The notes under the pieces are model-generated. The model had not been told where the DNA came from and made no database searches. It was given only the letters and a program-made list of their open reading frames with translations. A stretch of DNA of 64,000 nucleotides from NCBI RefSeq assembly GCF_000348985.1, contig NC_035923.1, positions 930,001 to 994,000 on the forward strand, written 5' to 3'. The translations under genes were made by a program, and so were the position numbers. Below, piece after piece: positions 1-7,596 of the stretch; the first letter of the stretch is position 1, and each line of letters opens with the position of its first letter. This DNA comes from Huiozyma naganishii CBS 8797 (Eukaryota; Ascomycota; Saccharomycetes; Saccharomycetales; Saccharomycetaceae).

Positions 1-1970
1 CGGACGATACATTCAAAGTGAGCAACAGTTCTGGGTCCAGGGACGTGCGGGCCGTGATGCAAGAGAACGGGAAGAACTTTCTCGTAGTGTACGGGTCGCA
101 AACGGGCACCGCGGAGGACTACGCGAAGAAATTCGCCAAAGAGCTTGTCGGGAAGTTCCCACAGTTGAATGTTCTCGTTGCAGACCTCGAGGACTACGAC
201 TGGGACGAGCAGATCGCATTGCTCGGAAGAAGCACCCCGCTTGCGCTGTTCATGGCCACGTACGGCGAGGGAGACTTCCCGGACCCAGCGCTCCCCTTCG
301 AACGGTTCTTGCAGGACCAGGACGGGGAGACGCTCAAGGGGTTGTACTTCACGCTGTTTGGGTTGGGGAACTCGACTTATGAGTTCTTCAACGCCGCGGC
401 TCGCAACACGCAAAAGATGTTGACCAAGGCGGGGGCCCAACAGGTAGGGAAGTTTGGTATGGCCGATGACGGTGCTGCCACTACTGACGAGGACTACTTG
501 TCCTGGAAGGAACTTATCATGGAGGACTTGAAGGACTTCTTGCAACTCAATGAACAAGATGTCGTGTTCCGCCCAGCGTTCGACTGTCAGTGGAGGGATT
601 CTGTCTCCGATGACGTGTACTTGGGGGAACTGTCCGCAAACTATCTGCCCACACAAGAATTACCGTACAACGAGGCAAACTCCCTGCAGACGGGACCTTT
701 CTCCCACAACTACCCTTACCTTGCTCCGATTACCACCACTTTCGAGTTGTTCGCCAAGGGGAATGACAGAAACTGTATCCACTCCGAGTTCGACATTTCA
801 GGTTCCAACTTGAAGTACTCCACGGGGGATCATCTGGGTGTGTTTGCTTCCAATCCAACGGAGAAAGTGGACCAGTTTTTGAGAGTGCTCAGTCTGGACG
901 CAAACCGGGTCTGTGAACTGCGCCCACTCGACGCAACGACAAAAGTACCCTTCCCATCTCCAACTACGATTGAAGCCGCTGTCCGTTACTACCTAGAGAT
1001 CACTGGGCCCGTCTCGAGACAGTTCTTTTCGATGCTGGTGCAGTACGCTCCAACAGAGACTACGAAGCAGAAACTGCTGGACCTGTCAAAGGATAAAGAC
1101 TTGTTCGCTTCGGAGATCACATCAAAGTACTTCAATATTGCAGACGCACTATCGTATCTATCTCACGGTGAACCCTGGACCACGGTCCCCTGGTCATTCC
1201 TTATCGAAAATATCCCCCGGTTGCAGCCCCGCTACTACTCGATTTCGTCCTCAGCTCTGTCAGAGAAACAAACCATTCACATAACGGCCATTGTGGAAAA
1301 CATGACCATCCCTGATACAAAGGAGCATGTGGTAGGTGTGACGACAAACATGCTACGGAATATCCAACTGTCCATGAACAAACTGCCAACGGAAGATATC
1401 CCAGTGCACTACGACCTCGATGGCCCACGGTCACTGTACGGAGGGCACAAACTGCCCATATTCGTGCGGAAATCCCCCTTCAAACTCCCCACGAACTCCG
1501 GGACTCCAATCATCATGGTCGGTCCTGGTACTGGCGCAGCGCCCTTCCGCGGGTTCATCAGAGAGCGGGTCGCGTTGGCACAGAGGGAAGATTCGAACGT
1601 CACTATGGGGCCCATGATGTTTTTCTACGGGTCGCGCAATGAGAGCGATTACTTGTACCGCGATGAATGGACCCAGTACGCGACTGTCCTTGGAGAATCC
1701 TTCCAAATGTTCGTCGCTCATTCGAGACTGCCAGGAGAACCTAAGGTGTACGTGCAGGACAAGCTCAAGGAGCAAGAGTCCAGAGTTTTGGATCTGCTGA
1801 AGGCCGGTGCGTTCATCTACGTGTGTGGTGACGCGAAGGCCATGGCCAAGGACGTCAGCGCGACTTTTGTCGGAATCTTGTCCAGAGGGATGTCCATCTC
1901 GACGGATGAGGCCGCTGAGATGGTCAAGATGTACAAAAATGTCGGAAAGTACCAAGAGGATGTGTGGTGA
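1..1970 (+). CDS. NCP1: NADPH-cytochrome P450 reductase (5' partial)
   Basis: Diflavin reductase of the ER membrane that passes electrons from NADPH through FAD and FMN to cytochrome P450s and squalene epoxidase in sterol synthesis. The frame is open to the window edge (first full codon at 3), so the N-terminal membrane anchor and true start, roughly 45 residues in the S. cerevisiae protein, lie outside. Visible parts in order: flavodoxin/FMN domain with YGSQTGTAEDYAKKF and YGEGDFPD; FAD domain with PRYYSISSS; NADPH domain with GPGTGAAPFRGF and a cysteine motif YVCGDAKAMAKDV; and the family C-terminus ending in EDVW, whose last Trp normally stacks on FAD. It converges on the phosphatase gene downstream, as NCP1 and DOG2 do in S. 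cerevisiae. Identification is very secure. Confidence 0.96.
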   Translation, partial: DDTFKVSNSSGSRDVRAVMQENGKNFLVVYGSQTGTAEDYAKKFAKELVGKFPQLNVLVADLEDYDWDEQIALLGRSTPLALFMATYGEGDFPDPALPFERFLQDQDGETLKGLYFTLFGLGNSTYEFFNAAARNTQKMLTKAGAQQVGKFGMADDGAATTDEDYLSWKELIMEDLKDFLQLNEQDVVFRPAFDCQWRDSVSDDVYLGELSANYLPTQELPYNEANSLQTGPFSHNYPYLAPITTTFELFAKGNDRNCIHSEFDISGSNLKYSTGDHLGVFASNPTEKVDQFLRVLSLDANRVCELRPLDATTKVPFPSPTTIEAAVRYYLEITGPVSRQFFSMLVQYAPTETTKQKLLDLSKDKDLFASEITSKYFNIADALSYLSHGEPWTTVPWSFLIENIPRLQPRYYSISSSALSEKQTIHITAIVENMTIPDTKEHVVGVTTNMLRNIQLSMNKLPTEDIPVHYDLDGPRSLYGGHKLPIFVRKSPFKLPTNSGTPIIMVGPGTGAAPFRGFIRERVALAQREDSNVTMGPMMFFYGSRNESDYLYRDEWTQYATVLGESFQMFVAHSRLPGEPKVYVQDKLKEQESRVLDLLKAGAFIYVCGDAKAMAKDVSATFVGILSRGMSISTDEAAEMVKMYKNVGKYQEDVW

Positions 1971-2078
1971 GAGGTCGTTCCCTTGCTCGATGTACGTATA
2001 TAGTCTTCGTCTCCTCATCAACTTTGCTTAAACTAATCTAAATCATTGCACATATATACATGAGATGGGCGGCCGCAC

Positions 2079-2816
2079 TCAGTTCTTCGAGAGAGCGTTA
2101 CCAATAGCAATGGTGATTTTGCCCTCGTTCGAGTTCCCGGTGACTGTGACTTGAGTTAAATCCGGGACGACAAAATCGGCCCCCGCATCGAATAGAGCAG
2201 CCTTATCGTAAGTGCTGGTTATCCCGATGGTGTATGCACCCATCGCTTTACCGGCTTTAATCCCCACGGGGGCGTCCTCAAAGACAACACACTGTGGGGA
2301 ATCACAATGCCATACTGCAGAGAGCTCGTCCCGGGCCTTTGCGTAACCCTCAGGGTCCGGCTTGCCCCTCGTCACGTCCATGCCCGTCACGAACACATCT
2401 GGTTTGCCCACATCTTTCAGGATAGTTTTGAACCATCTGAATGCAAGGTAAGATGTCGCAGATGTGACCACTGCCCACTTCCTGCCCCTCAGTTTCTCCC
2501 CCGTTGTAGGGTTCCTATCCAAACTGAGTAGCAGATCCTTTGCGCCGGGGATCAGGCTGACCGTGTCCAGGTAGTTGGCACCCATTTGTTGCTCCAATTG
2601 GAAGGTCAATTTGTTGTCCGTGTTGTCCAATTGAGGGAAGAACCTCGCCAGTATTTCAGAGGAGCGTGACCCGTGTGAGTGTTCGAACAGTTCCTCCGGA
2701 TCAACGCCATGATCCTTGCATAGATCCCTCCACACGCTCTCGGCAGCCACCGTCGTACTCACGATGGTGCCGTCCATGTCAAACAGACATAAATCCACAG
2801 TCAACGACGATGCCAT
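2079..2816 (-). CDS. DOG1: 2-deoxyglucose-6-phosphate phosphatase (DOG1/DOG2 type HAD hydrolase)
   Basis: HAD-superfamily sugar-phosphate phosphatase of 245 aa, close to the 246 aa of S. cerevisiae Dog1/Dog2, which dephosphorylate 2-deoxyglucose-6-phosphate and related sugar phosphates in the cytosol. Seen in the sequence: nucleophile motif DMDGT near the N-terminus, the cap region with SLIPGAKDLLLSLD, the KPDPEGY Lys motif, and FEDAPVGIKAG carrying the metal-binding acidic pair. An in-frame ATG at 2831 would add five residues; the ATG at 2816 gives the family-like length and is preferred. Only one copy is present, whereas S. cerevisiae has a tandem DOG1-DOG2 pair beside NCP1, so one-to-one orthology cannot be assigned. 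Confidence 0.92.
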   Translation of the reverse strand: MASSLTVDLCLFDMDGTIVSTTVAAESVWRDLCKDHGVDPEELFEHSHGSRSSEILARFFPQLDNTDNKLTFQLEQQMGANYLDTVSLIPGAKDLLLSLDRNPTTGEKLRGRKWAVVTSATSYLAFRWFKTILKDVGKPDVFVTGMDVTRGKPDPEGYAKARDELSAVWHCDSPQCVVFEDAPVGIKAGKAMGAYTIGITSTYDKAALFDAGADFVVPDLTQVTVTGNSNEGKITIAIGNALSKN

Positions 2817-3103
2817 GGTGTTTCCTGTCATGGTGAAGTTGTTGTCTCAGTTTCGATACCTCCCAGCATAGAACTACAAAATACTATAGATGGTAATGTT
2901 AAATAGATCGTCCAATTTTCCCAACCCCCCGGTAACGGACCAACTCAACCCAGCCACGTCCAAGTGCAGAACGGGGAACTGTCCCCCGAGACATGACAGG
3001 TTGGCTTTACCGTCACCAGTTTTTTTTGCATCTTTTGTGACACTACTACACTGCTTACAAAACATACGACTATTCCTGGCGAGTGAGATGTACCACTGCC
3101 ACG

Positions 3104-4027
3104 TCATGCGGTGGCATCGCGTGCGTTCTCAGAACTGAGCACCGCTGCGTAGCGGTCTCTCTGCGCGTAGTCCTGTTTGATGGCCGCGATGATCTGACTG
3201 GTCACTTTATCTGTGATCTCGTACGCCTTGTGGCAGCAGTCCATGAGCGTTAGTGCGTCCATGGGCAGCCCTCCTGCTTTGGACACCTGCACGACCTCTC
3301 TGTTCTTGTTGAGTGTGACGGTGAGCACCCCCTCCCTGAGCAGTTCCTCCTTGAGCGTTGCGTCCGTCACGACGATCTCTAAGTTATCCTGGCCCTTGAA
3401 GTTCGTCTCTGAGTCCTGCGGGTTGAAGAACGAGAACGTGACGCAGATCGGGACGTGCAGGATCCCCAATGGGACTGGTTCTCTCTCCTCTACAGGGTGT
3501 ACGACGACACTGTGTCCCTGCACCGTGATATCCGGTTTCTTGAAGTGCATCAGTGCAGCCATCACTGCAATGCACGACGCATCGATGAACCCACCGTCGC
3601 AGTCCAAGAAATGCACATCGGCACGGATCGCCCAACACTTGCTCCCAGCAACGATACACAGACCTTCGACGTCCAGCGCTCCGGACCGTCGCACGGCCTT
3701 CTCAATAATCCGCGCAATCAGCACCTCGTCCTCCCCAGTACTGTTCCCGTTCTCGAACTGCCCGCCGGCCATCGGCGTGAACTCCGTAGAGATGAGGAAC
3801 AACCCTTCAAAGGGCCTGTCCTCGTAGGGCAGCGTCACCTCGCAAGAAATCCGACAGTGCACTTTCGTCCCGCCAAGCGACACAAGCACGTCCCCGTACT
3901 CGTTCCCAAACACAATGCTCACGTCCCGGAACTCGTCGAAATTCCTCCCGTCGAGCCTCTGTTTCGCCCGCAGGGACTCCAATATAAACTCCCTCTCGGA
4001 ATTCGAAATCACAATATCCTTCGCCAT
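3104..4027 (-). CDS. RRP45: Exosome core subunit Rrp45 (RNase PH fold)
   Basis: 307-aa member of the six-subunit RNase PH ring of the nuclear and cytoplasmic RNA exosome, which processes 5.8S rRNA and degrades RNA. In yeast the ring is catalytically inactive and acts as a scaffold and channel for Rrp44 and Rrp6. Highly conserved stretches include the RLDGR motif near residue 24, CRISCEV, YEDRPFEGLF, the block FLDCDGGFIDASC, and KAGGLPMDALTL near the C-terminus. Length matches S. cerevisiae (305 aa). It sits between the DOG and YHR045W homologues, although S. cerevisiae RRP45 is on chromosome IV; the nearby INM gene has a paralogue (INM2) in that chromosome IV region, so this looks like an ancestral neighbourhood. 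PAC- and RRPE-like motifs lie directly upstream. Confidence 0.97.
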   Translation of the reverse strand: MAKDIVISNSEREFILESLRAKQRLDGRNFDEFRDVSIVFGNEYGDVLVSLGGTKVHCRISCEVTLPYEDRPFEGLFLISTEFTPMAGGQFENGNSTGEDEVLIARIIEKAVRRSGALDVEGLCIVAGSKCWAIRADVHFLDCDGGFIDASCIAVMAALMHFKKPDITVQGHSVVVHPVEEREPVPLGILHVPICVTFSFFNPQDSETNFKGQDNLEIVVTDATLKEELLREGVLTVTLNKNREVVQVSKAGGLPMDALTLMDCCHKAYEITDKVTSQIIAAIKQDYAQRDRYAAVLSSENARDATA

Positions 4028-4483
4028 ACCGTGAAGTCTTGGAACCGAGTGTCAAAGCGTTTTATCCATCGCTCATCTCATCGCTCGAGCACTCGAGAAC
4101 TGAACAATTTTTCATCTTCATATTTTTTTCACTTCTTTCTTCTTTGAGACTCGAAGCTGAGTTGGAGTAATAGCGAGCGGCGCAGGCGGGTCTTTGAGGC
4201 GTGAAGTTCGCTGTTGTGGGGTCCATCCTCTGCGTCTGGATATATCAAATATATATATTACGTTATGCTGTGCCTGATTACGTCAGGAGTGTAGATCTTG
4301 TGGAGGTGCCTGTGAAGTGGGGTCCCCCGAAAGTAATACGATGCAGAGGCTGGGAAGCCGGTAAATGCGGAGGAGCCCGTGTCTCTTAAACGAGCAGGAG
4401 TCTGTGTGTGTATATATATAGAGGGCATGTGTGTGTGTTTGTGTTTGGTAGTCTGTGATGTAACACAAGTGACCACGACGCTG
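4028..4483. other. Divergent RRP45 / YHR045W-like intergenic region
   Basis: Shared promoter of 456 bp. Besides the PAC/RRPE motifs near RRP45 it has a TATATATATTA tract at about 4250 and, nearer the right-hand gene, TG repeats flanking a TATATATATAG run at about 4410-4421. The reading frame of the right-hand gene is open back to an ATG at 4379 through this TG/TATA tract, which gives a Cys/Val-rich low-complexity peptide. I treat it as promoter, not coding. Confidence 0.6.
4071..4114 (-). promoter_or_regulatory. PAC and RRPE-like motifs upstream of RRP45
   Basis: Read on the RRP45 strand, GCGATGAG at 4084-4077 runs into a second GATGAGC at 4077-4071, and TGAAAAATTG lies at 4114-4105. The first two match the PAC box bound by Dot6/Tod6 and the last resembles the RRPE bound by Stb3, both classic signals of the ribosome-biogenesis regulon. 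They lie about 45-90 bp before the RRP45 ATG. Assignment is by motif only. Confidence 0.7.
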
Positions 4484-6190
4484 ATGTTGGATATTTATAG
4501 TGTGTTGAAGAAAGTGGTAGTCAGTGGTGTGCTGCTCGTGCTGGCCAATTGGCTTTTCTCGCTCAATGTGGTGCTCGACGGTGTGCGGGACTTGAATAAA
4601 GTAGCGCTCAGGGAGCAAGCGAATGCGGGGCCCGTGAGGAAAGCCAACGAAACAGCTCACTACAGGAACTTCCTCGTGCCATTGGGGTTCCCGCTCACTA
4701 CGGGCCTTGGGCTGTCCCTCAGTTACAAAATCAGGAACGGGAATTTCGGCGACGTGTGGTGTGCCATCCTAGAGATGGCGAGGGACTCCCGTGTGTCTAT
4801 CTCATTTGCAGATGGGGGCAGCTACACAATGGAGCAAGTCAACGGGATGGTGAAACAGGTGATGCAGAATGGGGACATTTTCTCTGAAGAGGGCAAAAGT
4901 GTAGGGATCAACGTCTCGCCGATGACATTGCAAGGGTTTGTCATCACGGTCGCGTGTATATTGAAAACTCTGGAACAGAAAGCAGAGGACTCTTCCGCGG
5001 TCGCTCATGTACTCGCGTCGATTCCAAGAAAGAGAGTACAGGGGATCGACGTCTTGGTCATCAGCTCTTGGAAGGAGTACCAGTTTTTGCAAGAGAGTAA
5101 GTCATGGTACAGAAAGATAGTCGTGTGTCACTCAGACCCTGCCGATGGTGCTGTGGATGCCAACGTCTGCACTTGGAACCAACTGATTAATGGTTTCCAA
5201 AACGACCCGGAGTACAAGTACGAACCTCCATTGGATAACTCAGACGATCTGAAACCGTTCGTGAAATTGACAACGGTCCAGGGGAACACTACCGCGTTCA
5301 ACCAGCTAAACCTCGTCAGCAGTGTGTCCGCATTCATCAAAAGTTTCCCAGCGGATCACGAAATCTCAGCGCGGGACACATTCGCCGCAATCAACGACTC
5401 GAATGACCTCGCATTCAACTTACAAATGTGGCCTAAATTACTAGCTGTGTTGTTGCACGGTGGGTCTGCCAACTTAAGGGACAACACTTCAAGCGAATAT
5501 GCCAGCGTGCTTACAGAGAACACTTTCCTGTTTGCTAAGTCCGAGACTGTTGCCCGAATGTTTGATAAATCGGTCGACAAGCAGGGGAAGAGCATGTGGG
5601 GGAAACTCAAGCTAGCTTGGGTGGTCAATCTGCTCAGTGAGGGCATCTTTTCAAGATCGGCAGAGATCGGGAAACCAACCATACGATGCATCTTCATCGC
5701 TAACATTTTACAAAGAGAGGACAGGATCTGCGCATACGATAACTTGCAAATACCAAAATATTCCCGGGGGCAGTTAAACCGCACGTTCTCAAGCTTGGAA
5801 CTGAACAACATAAGAGCGTCGTGGGGGGCAAGAGCAGTAGTAGAATTGTACTGTCCTGGCCTGGTCCTGGGACCCATCTCTCAACTCAATTACTACGATT
5901 ATAGAATTTTGCTCCAGGTTGTTGAATCCAAAGTGGCCTGCTTGGGGCCCGTATCCACCTCGCTGGAGGGAAAAATGATAATGACTGAAGCAGCTCCAGA
6001 ATTGGATATCGTGAAAAGACAAGGTATGCTGTGCATTAGAGGGTTTACGATCGGCAAACCAGTGGGGAACGAGTCCCTGAGCCAGGCGGCCAACGCAAGC
6101 GAAGAGTTGGCTAATGGTGAAGGGTGGATGCCCATGATTGGTGTATTCGGTCTGTGGGGACAAGACGGCTGTTTGTACCTGTTCAAATGA
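4484..6190 (+). CDS. YHR045W: YHR045W-family ER membrane protein, possible degenerate adenylate-forming enzyme
   Basis: 568-aa protein matching YHR045W by position (between DOG and INM1); the S. cerevisiae protein has no known function and a GFP fusion localises to the ER. Residues about 6-31 form one hydrophobic segment, consistent with an N-terminal anchor. The remainder reminds me of the ANL (acyl-CoA synthetase) fold: a SARDTFAAINDS-like stretch, a central helix region, then VVELYCPGLVLGPISQLNYYDY where the active-site YGxTE would lie, and a segment RQGMLCIRG resembling the GELxxRG strand. The P-loop TSGSTGxPK and the YxTGD motif are not visible, so any such relationship implies loss of catalysis; this is inference. 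Start chosen at 4484 because the upstream in-frame ATGs at 4379 and 4427 lie in TG/TATA promoter sequence. Confidence 0.75.
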   Translation: MLDIYSVLKKVVVSGVLLVLANWLFSLNVVLDGVRDLNKVALREQANAGPVRKANETAHYRNFLVPLGFPLTTGLGLSLSYKIRNGNFGDVWCAILEMARDSRVSISFADGGSYTMEQVNGMVKQVMQNGDIFSEEGKSVGINVSPMTLQGFVITVACILKTLEQKAEDSSAVAHVLASIPRKRVQGIDVLVISSWKEYQFLQESKSWYRKIVVCHSDPADGAVDANVCTWNQLINGFQNDPEYKYEPPLDNSDDLKPFVKLTTVQGNTTAFNQLNLVSSVSAFIKSFPADHEISARDTFAAINDSNDLAFNLQMWPKLLAVLLHGGSANLRDNTSSEYASVLTENTFLFAKSETVARMFDKSVDKQGKSMWGKLKLAWVVNLLSEGIFSRSAEIGKPTIRCIFIANILQREDRICAYDNLQIPKYSRGQLNRTFSSLELNNIRASWGARAVVELYCPGLVLGPISQLNYYDYRILLQVVESKVACLGPVSTSLEGKMIMTEAAPELDIVKRQGMLCIRGFTIGKPVGNESLSQAANASEELANGEGWMPMIGVFGLWGQDGCLYLFK

Positions 6191-6275
6191 AAACCACTTT
6201 GTATCGAACTTTATAAAACGTATTCCCTCTATGTACACCATATATATATTATTCATCATTTATGGCATTTCGAAC

Positions 6276-7163
6276 TCACTCATACTTCAAGTTCCCCTCA
6301 ACACACTTCCAAAAATTGACGATGTACTCCCTTTGTTCCTCGCCCGTATCATCGTTACAGCCTCTGACTGCCAAATATGACCTGTTGTCCACTCCAATCT
6401 CCCACTCTCCTGGATTCGCACCGACAATACGGCCGCCAGTCTCGTTCAAGATGCACCAACCGGCACACACGTCCCAACCGTAGCAACCACCGTCCCAGTA
6501 ACAGTCCAAGTATCCAATTGCAATGTAGGCAAGTGTCATCGCAGAGGACCCGAGATTCCGGAATCCATGGACAAACCCACCATCAGCGGAAAGCAGATTC
6601 TCGTACGTTTTTAATTTGATCTTGAAATTGGGGCCCTCCCGAGCAGAACCTGGCTGCAACGCTACCACAGATTTATCTAAAACAAGAGGCGACATACCTG
6701 CAATATTCGACTTGTAATCAAATGGCTTTCCATTAACCCTAACACCATTGCCCTTTGAAGCGGAGACCAGCAAATCCAAATGCGGGTTGTATATCACACC
6801 AACTACGGGTTCCTTCTCAATGGTCAACCCTATGGAGGTACAACTGAAGGGGAAATCATGAACAAAATTTGTCGTTCCATCGATGGGGTCCACAATAAAA
6901 GTTGGACTGTCCGTTACTTTGGTCACACCTTTGATGTAGCTCTCCTCGCCAATGAATTTGAAAGTCGGGTACTTCTCTACCAATGAGTCCCAGATCAGTT
7001 TCTCGAGCTGCTTGTCGATCTCGGTAACGATATCAACAGCTCTAGTTCCTGTCTTTAGTTCATAGTTACTTTGAGTACCCGATTTTGACTTGATAATGGG
7101 CCCGACTTTTTCAGTCGCTAACTGACACAAGTATTCCTCAATAGCTCGTAGATTGACGGTCAT
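6276..7163 (-). CDS. INM1: Inositol monophosphatase
   Basis: 295-aa Mg2+-dependent, lithium-sensitive phosphatase that hydrolyses inositol monophosphates to free inositol in the cytosol. Conserved motifs: GEES, the metal-binding DPIDGTTNFVHDFPF, and the C-terminal WDVCAG motif, all in normal order. The frame stays open for 30 codons upstream (to 7253), but MTVNLRAIEEYL at 7163 aligns with the family N-terminus and gives the usual length. Position before AAP1 matches INM1 (YHR046C); the paralogue INM2 lies near RRP45 on S. cerevisiae chromosome IV, so INM1 versus INM2 cannot be decided from one copy. Confidence 0.95.
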   Translation of the reverse strand: MTVNLRAIEEYLCQLATEKVGPIIKSKSGTQSNYELKTGTRAVDIVTEIDKQLEKLIWDSLVEKYPTFKFIGEESYIKGVTKVTDSPTFIVDPIDGTTNFVHDFPFSCTSIGLTIEKEPVVGVIYNPHLDLLVSASKGNGVRVNGKPFDYKSNIAGMSPLVLDKSVVALQPGSAREGPNFKIKLKTYENLLSADGGFVHGFRNLGSSAMTLAYIAIGYLDCYWDGGCYGWDVCAGWCILNETGGRIVGANPGEWEIGVDNRSYLAVRGCNDDTGEEQREYIVNFWKCVEGNLKYE

Positions 7164-7596
7164 GTTGACTCTCGGACAGCGCTTGGAGACCCAGGCTGTA
7201 GAGTTGAACAAACTCAGACGATCGAGGAGATCTAAATTTTTGTTATCCAACAATAAGATGAAAAAACTGCATTACTCTAAGCAATGACGTATTGTAAGGG
7301 CAAAGTATTGTTCTTCAACTCTATGGATCGCAGTTGCTGCATAGCATTATTTAAGGAACTGTGCTTAATATATATTGTCTTTATATACAGCGATTTGATA
7401 AATGCACGTACTCTTGAGACTGCTCTAAGAATATCAACGGACGTTTGATTCGTTCAATTCGAGATATGCATCACGGATAACTTGTTCGGATGTGTGTGTC
7501 GCCTGCGTGTGCCTCAGCAACACTTGACTATTTCGAGGGTCAAGGTTCTTTTCTTCTACACACTATTATTTATAGGTAGATGAACCACCAAAAGAC
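7164..7596. other. Intergenic region upstream of INM1 / downstream of AAP1
   Basis: 433 bp between the 3' end of AAP1 and the 5' end of INM1, both on the minus strand. It is AT-rich with several TATATA runs (for example 7367-7388) and no supported gene, RNA or repeat. Confidence 0.6.

Noticed and set aside
4400..4450. TG repeat as a telomere-like internal sequence.
   Set aside because: Simple TG microsatellite mixed with TA; no irregular telomeric pattern or subtelomeric genes nearby.
4379..4483. Longer N-terminus for the YHR045W homologue from the ATG at 4379.
   Set aside because: It would be encoded by TG and TATA repeats that look like promoter sequence, giving a Cys/Val-rich peptide.
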